Notes under the pieces: model-generated
Told to the model about the DNA's origin: nothing
The model's input: the letters and a program-made list of their open reading frames with translations, nothing else
Database searches by the model: none
Program-made: the position numbers and the translations under genes
In this document: piece by piece, positions 17,198-25,312 of the stretch
Position numbering within the stretch: the stretch's first letter is position 1
Layout: every line of letters starts with the position of its first letter
Assembly (NCBI GenBank): GCA_905215155.1
Contig: CAJMPJ010000030.1
Location: 1 to 44,199 of the forward strand
Source of the DNA: an uncultured bacterium
Lineage (GTDB): Bacteria; Bacillota; Clostridia; Lachnospirales; Lachnospiraceae
DNA: 44,199 nt
Reading direction: 5' to 3'

Positions 17198-18122
17198 AAT
17201 TTGCCTGAATTCTTGTTAAGTACCGTTCGACACTGGTAATGGCATTGGCGCCGTCAGATACTGCCGTCGATATCTGTCTGAGCTGCTTGGTACGGACATC
17301 TCCTACTGCAAATACTCCGGGGATATTGGTTTCACAGTCTTCTCCTGCTTTGATATAGCCGTGATCCATTTCGACCAGATTGTTGAACGCTTCACTCTGA
17401 GGATTGATTCCGACTGCAATGAATACTCCGTCTACAGCCAGCTTCCTGGTTTCTTCTGTATTAATATTCTTTATAGTCAGGGACTCAACCTGATCTCCGC
17501 CTTCAATCTCTTCCACAACCGTATCCCAAATGACTTCTACGTTATCCTGATTGAACAGCTGAGTCTGTAAGGTTTTTGCTCCCCTTAACTGGTTTCTCCT
17601 ATGAATTAAGTATACCTTTTTACACATTCTCGCTAAGAAGATGGCATCTTCAATGGCTACGTCTCCGCCGCCTACGACTGCAGCCACTTTATTGCGGAAA
17701 AATGCTCCGTCACAGGTCGCACAATAGGAAACGCCCATACCGGTAAGCTCTTCTTCCCCGATTACACTTAATTTCCGGTGCTGCGCTCCGGTTGCAATGA
17801 TAACCGACTTTGTTACATATGTCTTCTCTTCTCCCACTACGGCAAATAAACCGTCAGAAGCTTCGATCCTCAGAACCTCATCGTTGACGAATTCTGCTCC
17901 CAGCTTTTCGGCATGTTCTCTGAATTTCATCCCCAGATCATATCCGTTGATGCCAGGAAATCCGGGATAGTTATCCACTTCATAGGTATTAAGAATCTGA
18001 CCGCCGCTTGCCATCTCTTTTTCGATTACAATCATTTTAAGCTCTGCTCTTTTTGCATAAACAGCGGCAGTAAGTCCTGCCGGCCCGGAGCCTATGATTA
18101 CTACGTCATAAATTTCACTCAT
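17196..18122 (-). CDS. trxB: Thioredoxin reductase
   Basis: FAD- and NADPH-dependent reduction of thioredoxin. The 308-residue protein has the FAD-binding GSGPAG at residues 11-16, the redox pair CATC at 134-137 (SYCATCDGAFF), the NADPH-binding VGGGDVAIEDA near 150-160 and the C-terminal FAD motif GVFAVGDVRTKQLRQ. Cysteine positions and length fit low-molecular-weight bacterial TrxB. Its partner thioredoxin is not in this window. Confidence 0.95.
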   Translation of the reverse strand: MSEIYDVVIIGSGPAGLTAAVYAKRAELKMIVIEKEMASGGQILNTYEVDNYPGFPGINGYDLGMKFREHAEKLGAEFVNDEVLRIEASDGLFAVVGEEKTYVTKSVIIATGAQHRKLSVIGEEELTGMGVSYCATCDGAFFRNKVAAVVGGGDVAIEDAIFLARMCKKVYLIHRRNQLRGAKTLQTQLFNQDNVEVIWDTVVEEIEGGDQVESLTIKNINTEETRKLAVDGVFIAVGINPQSEAFNNLVEMDHGYIKAGEDCETNIPGVFAVGDVRTKQLRQISTAVSDGANAITSVERYLTRIQAN

Positions 18123-18173
18123 ATTTATCTACCTGCTTTCTTAATTCGTTCTGTTATTTACTTCTTTGTATTC

Positions 18174-18203
18174 ATTATATCTTACTAACCATGAAGTATG
18201 CAA
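18174..18203 (-). promoter_or_regulatory. Promoter of trxB
   Basis: Minus strand TTGCAT (18203-18198), an 18-base spacer, TATAAT (18179-18174). Confidence 0.65.
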
Positions 18204-18255
18204 TGTCTGATCCGCGAGAAAACTAAAAAGTATAAAAAAGGTTTTTTTGCCTTTC

Positions 18256-18284
18256 TTGCATTGTACCTGTCAATTTGATAAAAT
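18256..18284 (+). promoter_or_regulatory. Promoter of the SDR gene
   Basis: TTGCAT (18256-18261), a 17-base spacer, extended -10 TGA-TAAAAT (18279-18284). Confidence 0.7.
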
Positions 18285-18319
18285 AATGGTATCGAAAACT
18301 GACAGAAAGGGGAATGTTT

Positions 18320-19051
18320 ATGTCCAGGAAAACGGTACTTATCACCGGTGCTTCCCGGGGAATCGGAAAAGCCATTGCCGTGAAATTTGCAAAAAAGGGG
18401 TATCATGTGGTCATCAACTGTCTTCACAGCGAAGAACGTCTGCTGCAGACCAAAAAGGAACTGGAAGCTTATCAGATCTCCTGTCTTTCCTATGTGGGCG
18501 ACATGGGTGACATCACTCAGTGCCAGGAACTGTTTGAACAGGTACGCAAACAATTCGGTACTCCTGACGTTGTCGTCAACAATGCGGGGATCTCCTACAT
18601 CGGCCTGCTGCAGGATATGAGCACTGAGGCCTGGGACCGGATCATCCGCACCAACCTGACCTCCGTCTTCAACTGCTGTAAGCTGGCTATTCCCGGAATG
18701 GTGGAAAAAAAATCGGGAAAGATCATCAACATCTCCTCCGTATGGGGTGTGGTGGGTGCCTCCTGCGAAGTTGCTTATTCTGCGACCAAAGGAGGAATCA
18801 ATGCTTTTACCAAAGCCTTAGCCAAGGAACTCGCTCCCAGCAACATCCAGGTCAATGCCATCGCCTGCGGTGCCATTGATACTGAGATGAATCAATTCCT
18901 GGAAGAAGACGAACTGATCGCCCTCATAGATGAGATCCCTTCCGGCAGACTGGGCAAAGCGGAAGAGGTGGCTGATCTGGTTTACCATCTTGGTTATAAA
19001 AATTCTTACTTAACCGGACAGGTCATCGGTCTTGACGGAGGCTGGATCTAA
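18320..19051 (+). CDS. Short-chain dehydrogenase/reductase, FabG-like
   Basis: A 243-residue classical SDR. The cofactor loop TGASRGIG lies at residues 9-16, NNAG at 87-90, the catalytic serine in INISS (S139/S140), the YxxxK pair at Y153 and K157 (YSATK), and the C-terminal TGQVIGLDGGWI is the FabG/3-ketoacyl-ACP-reductase ending. It is probably NADPH-linked. There is no fatty-acid gene nearby, so the substrate is open; it may be an orphan FabG paralogue. I chose ATG 18320, because AAAGGGGA ends 6 bases before it but touches ATG 18314. It is a single gene between trxB and the yajC operon. Confidence 0.88.
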   Translation: MSRKTVLITGASRGIGKAIAVKFAKKGYHVVINCLHSEERLLQTKKELEAYQISCLSYVGDMGDITQCQELFEQVRKQFGTPDVVVNNAGISYIGLLQDMSTEAWDRIIRTNLTSVFNCCKLAIPGMVEKKSGKIINISSVWGVVGASCEVAYSATKGGINAFTKALAKELAPSNIQVNAIACGAIDTEMNQFLEEDELIALIDEIPSGRLGKAEEVADLVYHLGYKNSYLTGQVIGLDGGWI

Positions 19052-19249
19052 CCTGTCTGTTCTTCCTTCCGGTCACCGCTTCCGGCCATTTACAGGTTGT
19101 CTAAAAAATAACCTCATATTAAATCATATGTTGTAATTCAAATGCTGTACACTGAATCGGAGAATCCAGACCTTATGGTCTTCAATTTAGTTTATCTAAA
19201 TTTAATTATATACAACTAAAATAGTTTTGTCAAGCTTCCATATTAAAAA

Positions 19250-19280
19250 GCGTCCGGAAAAGAAATTCTCTTCCGGACGC
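19250..19280. terminator. Terminator of the SCIFF-tgt-yajC operon
   Basis: GCGTCCGGAA and TTCCGGACGC pair perfectly (10 bases) with an 11-base loop. TTTTT follows on the minus strand and CTTGTTTTTTT on the plus strand, so it can stop both yajC and fabG transcripts. The 190 bases between the SDR gene and this stem hold no gene; a 7-base inverted pair AACCTGT/ACAGGTT (19050-19098) just after the SDR gene is its only other structure. Confidence 0.92.
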
Positions 19281-19299
19281 CTTGTTTTTTTATCTGATT

Positions 19300-19596
19300 T
19301 TAAACTTCTGGTTTTTCCACTTCAACAACTGCTGACTTCTGCATAGGAATTCTGCAGTTTTTGTTATTACCGAACTCAACGATAACGGTATCATCTGTCA
19401 TATCGATGATGACTCCATAAAATCCGCTGGTAGTCAGAACACTGTCACCGATCGCAATGCTTGAAAGCATCTGCTCCTGTCTCTTCTTCTCTTTCTTCTG
19501 TGGTCTGATTGCAATAAAATACATAAAGCCAAAGATCACTGCAATGTAGAGAATCCAGAAACCCATGCCCATAGTACCGCCTGTTGCTAATAACAT
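19300..19596 (-). CDS. yajC: Preprotein translocase subunit YajC
   Basis: Small accessory protein of the SecDF-YajC complex. It is 98 residues from ATG 19596, chosen because GGAGG lies 8 bases upstream (only 2 from ATG 19602). One N-terminal membrane segment (GMGFWILYIAVIFGFMYFIAI, about 9-29) is followed by the conserved RPQKKEKKRQEQML and the YajC domain GDSVLTTSGFYGVI. It follows tgt by 49 bases, the usual tgt-yajC pair. Confidence 0.94.
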   Translation of the reverse strand: MLLATGGTMGMGFWILYIAVIFGFMYFIAIRPQKKEKKRQEQMLSSIAIGDSVLTTSGFYGVIIDMTDDTVIVEFGNNKNCRIPMQKSAVVEVEKPEV

Positions 19597-19645
19597 AACC
19601 ATTTCCTCCTTATATAGATCCGCTTCCTTGCCGCGGTATCTTGTC

Positions 19646-20788
19646 CTATTTTTCGGATTGAGCTTCCATCATACCGGCTAGCTTCTTTTCCTTATATTCC
19701 CCATAACGCTGATGCTCGATTGCGTCACGAATCTCTTCCATCATTGTATTATAAAAATACAAATTATGCAAGACACATAATCTCATGCCAAGCATTTCTT
19801 TTGCCTTTAATAAATGCCGGATGTAGGCTCTGCTGTAGGAGCGGCAGGCCGGACACTGGCACCCTTCCTCGATGGGTCTGCGGTCCAGTTCATATTTGCT
19901 GTTAAACAGGTTGCGTTTGCCCTGATTGGTGTACACATGGCCATGGCGTCCGTTTCTTGACGGGTAAACACAGTCGAAGAAATCCACGCCCCGCTCTACA
20001 GACTCCAAAATATTGGCCGGAGTTCCCACACCCATTAAATACGTGGGCTTATTTTCCGGAAGATAAGGGACCGTCTCATCCAGAATCCGGTACATCTCTG
20101 AATGGCTTTCCCCTACGGCAAGTCCCCCTAATGCATAGCCGTCCAAATCCATGGCAGAGATGGTCTTTGCATGGGCGATTCGGATGTCTTCATAGGTTCC
20201 GCCCTGATTGATCCCAAATAACAGTTGTTCTTTGTTAATGGTATCGGGCAGGGAATTGAGCCTGTCCATCTCAGTCCGGCAGCGTTCCAGCCATCTGGTG
20301 GTCCGGTCTACACTATTTTGCATGTATTGCCTGGTGGCCGGATGGGGAGGACATTCGTCAAATGCCATCGCAATGGTAGAAGCCAGGTTGGACTGGATCT
20401 GCATACTTTCCTCTGGTCCCATAAATATCTTGCGTCCGTCAATATGGGACTGGAAGTATACGCCTTCTTCTTTGATCTTTCTGAGTCCGGTCAGGGAAAA
20501 TACCTGAAATCCGCCTGAGTCCGTAAGAATAGGCTTATTCCAGTTCATAAATTCATGAAGGCCGCCCAGCTGCCTGATCACCTGATCACCGGTACGCACA
20601 TGAAGATGATAGGTGTTTGACAATTGCACCTGGGTTTTAATCTCCCGCAGATCGTCGGTAGAGACACCACCTTTGATAGCCGCTGCAGTACCCACATTCA
20701 TAAATACAGGAGTCTGAATGGTTCCATGGACCGTGGTTACCTCTGCCCGCTTGGCACGGCCGTCCTTTTTTATAATCTTATAATTCAT
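19646..20788 (-). CDS. tgt: Queuine tRNA-ribosyltransferase
   Basis: Exchanges G34 of GUN tRNAs for preQ1, the base-exchange step of queuosine formation. Over 380 residues, the pre-substrate motif LTDSGGFQVFSL lies near 88-99, GGLAVGESHSEM near 220, and FDCVYPSRNGRHG carries the nucleophilic aspartate. The zinc-binding CQCPACRSYSRAYIRHLL lies near 306-323. It lies in the SCIFF maturase-tgt-yajC transcript. queA is not present in the window. Confidence 0.97.
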   Translation of the reverse strand: MNYKIIKKDGRAKRAEVTTVHGTIQTPVFMNVGTAAAIKGGVSTDDLREIKTQVQLSNTYHLHVRTGDQVIRQLGGLHEFMNWNKPILTDSGGFQVFSLTGLRKIKEEGVYFQSHIDGRKIFMGPEESMQIQSNLASTIAMAFDECPPHPATRQYMQNSVDRTTRWLERCRTEMDRLNSLPDTINKEQLLFGINQGGTYEDIRIAHAKTISAMDLDGYALGGLAVGESHSEMYRILDETVPYLPENKPTYLMGVGTPANILESVERGVDFFDCVYPSRNGRHGHVYTNQGKRNLFNSKYELDRRPIEEGCQCPACRSYSRAYIRHLLKAKEMLGMRLCVLHNLYFYNTMMEEIRDAIEHQRYGEYKEKKLAGMMEAQSEK

Positions 20789-20846
20789 TGATTGTCCCTT
20801 ACTTTGGTTTCCTTATTTTTCAGTTACTTGACCGATTCATGCCTGA

Positions 20847-22241
20847 TCATTCTTCCGCCAGAGCCGCCTTAATCATGATGGCACATTCAATCCGCTTCTT
20901 CTGCATCTCGCAGCCGATATCGTAAGCATCGGTAATGCTGCCATGGAAGTTAAAGGAATTGGCTGCACAGCCTCCGCTGCAGTAAAATCTTGCAAAGCAA
21001 TCACGGCATTTGTCTTTTGCGTATACGTTGCAAAGTTTAAATTCATCACGGACTTCTGTGTTGGTCAGACCAATATCCACGTTTCCAAGAAGGAATTTCT
21101 CCTGGCCTACAAACTGGTGGCAGGGATAAAAGTCTCCCCAGGGAGTCACTGCCAGATACTCGGTTCCCGAACCACACCCGGCAAGACGTTTTGCAACGCA
21201 GGGTCCCTGCTGCAGATCAATGTTAAAATGGAAAAAGTTAAAGCCTTTTCCTTCCTTTCTGCGTTTGATATACTCCACCGCAAGCTTATCGTATTCGTCT
21301 AAGATCTGAGGAAGGTCCTCTTCCTTGATGGCATAATATTCTTCCGGCTGGGCTACCACCGGCTCAATGGACATGCTTTCAAATCCAAGGTCTGCAAATT
21401 CAAGAACGTCTTTTGCAAAATCCATATTCCCTCTGGTAAAGGTTCCTCTGATGTAATAGTCCCTGGTTCCGCGAAGCTTGGCAAACTTCTGGAATTTGGG
21501 AACGATCAAATCATAGCTTCCTTTTCCGTTACGGAAAGGACGCATCTTGTCATTGACTTCTTTTCGTCCGTCAAGACTTAATACCACATTGCTCATTTCC
21601 TTATTGCAGAATTCCATGATCTCATCATTCAAAAGAACTCCGTTGGTGGTCATGGTAAAACGGAAGTTCTTATTATATTCTTTCTCTTTTGAGCGTCCGT
21701 ATGCAACAAGCTGCTTTACCACGTCCCAATTCATCAACGGTTCCCCGCCAAAGAAGTCCACTTCTAAGTTTCTGCGGTTCCCGGAATTGGCGATCAGGAA
21801 ATCCAGTGCCTTTTTCCCCACCTCAAAAGACATGAGGGCGCGGCGGCCGTGATACTCTCCTTCTTCTGCAAAACAGTACTGGCATGCCAGATTACAGTCA
21901 TGGGCAATATGTAAACAAAGAGCTTTGACAACAGTCTTTCTCTTTTTAAAATCTACCACATAATCATGATACACATCTTTTGTAAACAGCTCTCCCGCAT
22001 CGATCAAGTACTGGATCTCTTCCAGCGCTTCCATCACTTCTGCCTCTCCATAGGCTTCTTTCAGGCGGCTTAAAATCTCTTTCTTTGCGTGTTCTGATAT
22101 CTTTTCCGGCTTATCCATCTCAGGAATGAAGTCCTGGGCGATGGCAACCGCATCGTACATCACCGGATCAACAGAATGGACCGAACCGCTGTTGACATCC
22201 ATAATAATATGGAAGCCATTATTCATATATTGATGAATCAC
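20847..22241 (-). CDS. SCIFF peptide radical SAM maturase (thioether-forming)
   Basis: A 464-residue radical SAM/SPASM enzyme. By family it links the cysteines of the SCIFF precursor to neighbouring residues as thioethers (a ranthipeptide). The start is GTG 22241 (MIHQYMNNGFHIIMDVNSGS), with AAGGAG 7 bases upstream; this N-terminus fits the SCIFF maturase family. A RiPP recognition-like region covers about 1-95. The radical SAM cluster site is C116-x3-C120-x2-C123 (CNLACQYCFAE). The C-terminal SPASM region is rich in cysteines (CNVYAKDKCRDCFARFYCSGGC). Its substrate is encoded immediately upstream. Confidence 0.95.
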   Translation of the reverse strand: MIHQYMNNGFHIIMDVNSGSVHSVDPVMYDAVAIAQDFIPEMDKPEKISEHAKKEILSRLKEAYGEAEVMEALEEIQYLIDAGELFTKDVYHDYVVDFKKRKTVVKALCLHIAHDCNLACQYCFAEEGEYHGRRALMSFEVGKKALDFLIANSGNRRNLEVDFFGGEPLMNWDVVKQLVAYGRSKEKEYNKNFRFTMTTNGVLLNDEIMEFCNKEMSNVVLSLDGRKEVNDKMRPFRNGKGSYDLIVPKFQKFAKLRGTRDYYIRGTFTRGNMDFAKDVLEFADLGFESMSIEPVVAQPEEYYAIKEEDLPQILDEYDKLAVEYIKRRKEGKGFNFFHFNIDLQQGPCVAKRLAGCGSGTEYLAVTPWGDFYPCHQFVGQEKFLLGNVDIGLTNTEVRDEFKLCNVYAKDKCRDCFARFYCSGGCAANSFNFHGSITDAYDIGCEMQKKRIECAIMIKAALAEE

Positions 22242-22285
22242 TTGTATTCTCCTTAATGAAAAAGGTTTACACCTTTTATTGATGT

Positions 22286-22332
22286 TTCGCAGACAAGCGA
22301 AGGAACCCCTACTGTCTAACGACCGTAGGGGG
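22286..22332 (-). other. Double stem-loop between the SCIFF peptide and its maturase
   Basis: CCCCTAC (22306-22312) pairs with GTAGGGG (22325-22331), and TTCGC (22286-22290) pairs with GCGAA (22297-22301). Neither is followed by a T-run. The structure lies 42-88 bases after the peptide stop. A processing or partial-termination stem that keeps peptide mRNA in excess of maturase mRNA is a reasonable inference. Confidence 0.55.
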
Positions 22333-22373
22333 CATCTGCTTCTCTGCCTTATGGCTGTTCTATACAGTTTTAA

Positions 22374-22520
22374 CTAACGGTTGCTGTTCTCACAGCTCTG
22401 ATTTCCTACTGTACAGGATGTCTTGCAGGCTGACTGGCAGGAAGTCTGGCATTCGCCGCAGCCGCCTTTTTTCATGGATTCTTTTAATGTACTGGAACTT
22501 AATGTTTTAACGTGCTTCAT
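22374..22520 (-). CDS. SCIFF ranthipeptide precursor (six cysteines)
   Basis: A 48-residue peptide from the ATG at 22520, preceded by AGGAGGTG; the open frame to 22586 lies over the promoter. The N-terminal leader MKHVKTLSSSTLKESMKKGG precedes six cysteines at positions 21, 24, 28, 32, 36 and 43 (CGECQTSCQSACKTSC...). This matches the SCIFF family (six cysteines in forty-five residues), nearly universal in Clostridia. It is processed by the maturase encoded 133 bases downstream. A role as a signalling peptide has been proposed for the family; nothing here shows the role directly. Confidence 0.96.
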   Translation of the reverse strand: MKHVKTLSSSTLKESMKKGGCGECQTSCQSACKTSCTVGNQSCENSNR

Positions 22521-22557
22521 AAACTTACACCTCCTGTATTTTACATAATTCCATGAG

Positions 22558-22586
22558 ATTATACCACATGTTTTTTCGTAGTGCAA
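22558..22586 (-). promoter_or_regulatory. Promoter of the SCIFF operon
   Basis: Minus strand TTGCAC (22586-22581), a 17-base spacer, extended -10 TGG-TATAAT (22563-22558). The leader is about 30 bases. Confidence 0.75.
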
Positions 22587-22703
22587 GATGAAATGGACGG
22601 GGGATACCGGCCGAGATTCCTTATTTTAAGCCAAACATCTTAGAATATCCTCCATACCGGGAGAATATACTGAACCATAAGACAAGATGTAAGGAGTATT
22701 CAA

Positions 22704-23063
22704 ATGGAAAAATCAAAGCTTCAGGTCACATTAAGAAACCTGCTCATCACCTACATACTGACCGGAATCCTGCTTGTTGTCCTGGCCTTAGCACTTTATA
22801 AATTCCAGTTAAAAGAAGGCCAGATCCGCCTGGGTGTGAATGCGGTTTACATTATTACCTGTCTCATCGGGGGAATCCTTATGGGGAAAAGCATACGGCA
22901 GAGACGGTTCTTTTGGGGATTATTGCTGGGACTGCTGTATTTCGCAGTATTGCTGGTGGTTTCCTTTTTGCTGAACAAAGGGCTGAATGGGTCTATGAAT
23001 CAGATCCTTACTACCATGGCGATTTGCGCGGCCAGCGGGACCGCCGGGGGGATGCTGAGCTAG
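22704..23063 (+). CDS. TIGR04086-family membrane protein
   Basis: A 119-residue protein with four hydrophobic segments (about 13-33, 45-62, 69-88 and 100-118), of the pattern LLITYILTGILLVVLALALY ... ITCLIGGILMGKSIRQRRFFWGLLLGLLYF. TIGR04086 proteins recur beside the SCIFF-tgt-yajC genes in Clostridia, as here. The function is unknown. The ATG has AAGGAG upstream (22691-22696). It is divergent from the SCIFF gene and convergent with lspA. Confidence 0.85.
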   Translation: MEKSKLQVTLRNLLITYILTGILLVVLALALYKFQLKEGQIRLGVNAVYIITCLIGGILMGKSIRQRRFFWGLLLGLLYFAVLLVVSFLLNKGLNGSMNQILTTMAICAASGTAGGMLS

Positions 23064-23070
23064 GATGGGA

Positions 23071-23132
23071 GGAAAATGAGGGCACCGGCGTTTGAAAAAA
23101 CGCTGTACCGGGAAAACCAGCCCTCATTTTCC
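23071..23132. terminator. Bidirectional terminator between TIGR04086 and lspA-like genes
   Basis: GGAAAATGAGGGC (23071-23083) and GCCCTCATTTTCC (23120-23132) are a perfect 13-base stem. Within its loop GCGTTT (23088-23093) and AAACGC (23098-23103) form a second hairpin with a GAAA tetraloop. Confidence 0.75.
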
Positions 23133-23168
23133 GGTAGAATTGGTGGATTCATGGGAACCGTTTTAATC

Positions 23169-23636
23169 TCAGCGCTCACGAAACATTCTTATGAACTCTG
23201 CGATCAAAAGGATCAAAGCCCCCAGGAAGATGAAAATATCACCCAGATTAAATACAACTTTTTTAAGCTTTCCGAACTGAAGACTAAAATAGTCAACCAC
23301 ATACCGGCGGACAAGTCTGTCGTATAAGTTGCTTAACGCACCTCCAAGTGCAATGGAAAGTGCCAGCTTTTCTGCAAGCCTTCCCTTTCTCTGGAGAAGT
23401 CCGGCCAGCATTCCTCCAAGAAAGGAAGCCACGGCTAAGGGGACTGCCTGTACCAGCTCGGGGCGGTTTTTCAGAAAACCGAAGGAAAAACCGGGATTAT
23501 GATTCTTGTATAGCAGGACTTTGCCGTTGGTTCCCTTCATTTCTTTGGGAAAGTCACATTCCTCCTGCTCCTCGATGGAACTTTTTATCAAAAGGTCCAC
23601 GGCTGCCAAAAATACGATGAGACCGATAAATATCAT
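23169..23636 (-). CDS. Signal peptidase II-like protein
   Basis: A 155-residue membrane protein resembling LspA, the aspartic protease that removes signal peptides from prolipoproteins. It has four hydrophobic segments. The two expected catalytic aspartates appear in ALSNLYDRLVRRYVVDYF and VFNLGDIFIFLG, matching the NxxDR and FNxAD motifs, although the second has Gly in place of the usual Ala. ATG 23636 follows GAAGGAG at good spacing. It is somewhat diverged from canonical LspA (the N-terminal half is poorly conserved), so a paralogue is possible. It lies downstream of the clpX-like gene. Confidence 0.8.
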   Translation of the reverse strand: MIFIGLIVFLAAVDLLIKSSIEEQEECDFPKEMKGTNGKVLLYKNHNPGFSFGFLKNRPELVQAVPLAVASFLGGMLAGLLQRKGRLAEKLALSIALGGALSNLYDRLVRRYVVDYFSLQFGKLKKVVFNLGDIFIFLGALILLIAEFIRMFRER

Positions 23637-23723
23637 GACGCACACTCCTTCCGACCTTATTATCTCCATTCTATTGTGTTTTTTATGCCTGGTCCTGTCA
23701 TTCCTGATCTGCTTAACGGTACG

Positions 23724-25157
23724 TTAGCCTCTCATCTGTATGAATGGGCCGCCCTTTTTGTCTAAATAAGCCCGGGTAATAACAACGGAGCCAATGTTGG
23801 GGTCTTTGGGGATCTCATACATGATATCCAGCATAAAGTTTTCGATTATGGCGCGCAATGCTCTGGCACCGGTCTTTTTCTGAAGCGCTTCTTCTGCTAT
23901 CCATTCTAAAGCATCATCTTCAAATACGAGCCGGACCTCATCAAGCTCCAGAAGCTTTTGATACTGTTTTAAAATGGCATTCTTCGGTTCTTTAAGCACG
24001 CGGATCAATAACTCCTTGTTCAGGGATTCCAGTGTGACGAAAATAGGCAGACGGCCTAAAAATTCCGGGATCATGCCGAATTTCCTTAAATCCTCGTTGG
24101 TCACATGGGAAAGTATATTATCATCCTTGTCATACTGATCTTTTAGTTCTGCCGAAAAACCGATGGAGGCTTTTTCTTTCAAGCGTTCTTTGATAATATC
24201 CTCCAGATCCGGGAATGCTCCTCCGCAGATAAAGAGTATGTTATCTGTCCGTACGGTGGTCATAGGGGTAAGCGCATTCTTCTGGTTGGAACCTACGGGT
24301 ACCTCTACCGTACTTCCTTCCAACAGCTTTAACAGCTCCTGCTGTACGGATTCCCCGCTGACATCCCGGCTGCTTGTATTCTTTTTCTTTGCAATCTTAT
24401 CAATTTCGTCAATAAAAATAATTCCCCGTTCTGCCTTGTCCACATCATTGTCAGCCGCTGATAATAGCTTGGATACGACGCTTTCTATGTCATCACCGAT
24501 ATATCCGGCCTCCGTTAATGAAGTGGCATCTGCAATGGCTAAGGGAACGTCAAGAAGCTTTGCCAGAGTTTTTACCAAATAGGTCTTTCCGCTTCCCGTA
24601 GGACCGATCATTAAAATATTGGATTTTTCGATCTGTACATTGCCTTCCTCGTCCTTTTTTTCCTTGTTTCCCAGATAAACTCTTTTATAATGGTTATAAA
24701 CTGCCACAGAGATTACCTTTTTGGCTTGTTCCTGGCCGATGACATATTCATCAAGCTTCTGCCGGATGATATGAGGGGCAGGAATATCCTCTAAGCGCAG
24801 CTCCGGCTTTGGTTCTTTTTCCGACCGCTTTTTGATCTTCTGCTTTTTGGGGATATCGAGATCCTGGTTGTTCAGCTTGCCAAGATCACTTAAATTCAAA
24901 TTCATATAGGGCATATTGGGTATCTTGCTTATATCAAATCCGCCCTGAGTGACGGAATCAAAAGCCTTCTGCATACAATCATGACACAGATTCATGGAGC
25001 CAGGCATGGAAACCATGGGGCCTGCTACACTTTCCGGCCTCCGGCATACATAGCAGACTTTTTCGTATTCCTCCTGCTCTTTCTTCTTCTCTTCTCCATC
25101 AGAGCCATTGACCGTCGTATCTTCCATCTTCTCCTCCAGTAAATCTTTATCGTTCAA
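23724..25157 (-). CDS. ClpX-like AAA+ unfoldase, divergent paralogue
   Basis: A hexameric unfoldase of 477 residues, about 50 longer than usual ClpX. The zinc-binding domain uses C35, C38, C58 and C61, followed by a longer linker. Walker A is GPTGSGKT (185-192), the pore loop GYIG (218-221) and Walker B IIFIDE (246-251). The ClpP-docking IGF loop is kept at 332-334. The RKH loop expected near 290-300 is replaced by NQKNALTPMTT. No clpP or tig is adjacent. The TTG start (25157) has AAGGAG 8 bases upstream; ATG 25127 with GGAGG is an alternative. It probably works with a ClpP encoded elsewhere. Confidence 0.85.
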   Translation of the reverse strand: MNDKDLLEEKMEDTTVNGSDGEEKKKEQEEYEKVCYVCRRPESVAGPMVSMPGSMNLCHDCMQKAFDSVTQGGFDISKIPNMPYMNLNLSDLGKLNNQDLDIPKKQKIKKRSEKEPKPELRLEDIPAPHIIRQKLDEYVIGQEQAKKVISVAVYNHYKRVYLGNKEKKDEEGNVQIEKSNILMIGPTGSGKTYLVKTLAKLLDVPLAIADATSLTEAGYIGDDIESVVSKLLSAADNDVDKAERGIIFIDEIDKIAKKKNTSSRDVSGESVQQELLKLLEGSTVEVPVGSNQKNALTPMTTVRTDNILFICGGAFPDLEDIIKERLKEKASIGFSAELKDQYDKDDNILSHVTNEDLRKFGMIPEFLGRLPIFVTLESLNKELLIRVLKEPKNAILKQYQKLLELDEVRLVFEDDALEWIAEEALQKKTGARALRAIIENFMLDIMYEIPKDPNIGSVVITRAYLDKKGGPFIQMRG

Positions 25158-25200
25158 TCTAGGTTCTCCTTCTGTCTGTAGTTATATACTATATAAGAAT

Positions 25201-25229
25201 ATTATAAAGCATTTAAAACACTCCTACAA
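25201..25229 (-). promoter_or_regulatory. Promoter of the clpX-like gene
   Basis: Minus strand TTGTAG (25229-25224), a 17-base spacer, TATAAT (25206-25201). The leader is about 40 bases. Confidence 0.65.
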
Positions 25230-25265
25230 GTGCCGGCAAGGAATTTAGACTTTTTTAATGAATCA

Positions 25266-25302
25266 AAGACTCCCCATGCCAAACGCCTTTGACACAGGGA
25301 GC
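25266..25302 (-). terminator. Probable terminator of htrA
   Basis: On the minus strand GGCTCCC pairs with GGGAGTC, with further wobble pairs (TGTG/CATG) inside. The run after it is weak (TTTGATTCATT). Confidence 0.5.
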
Positions 25303-25312
25303 CTTCTCCAAA

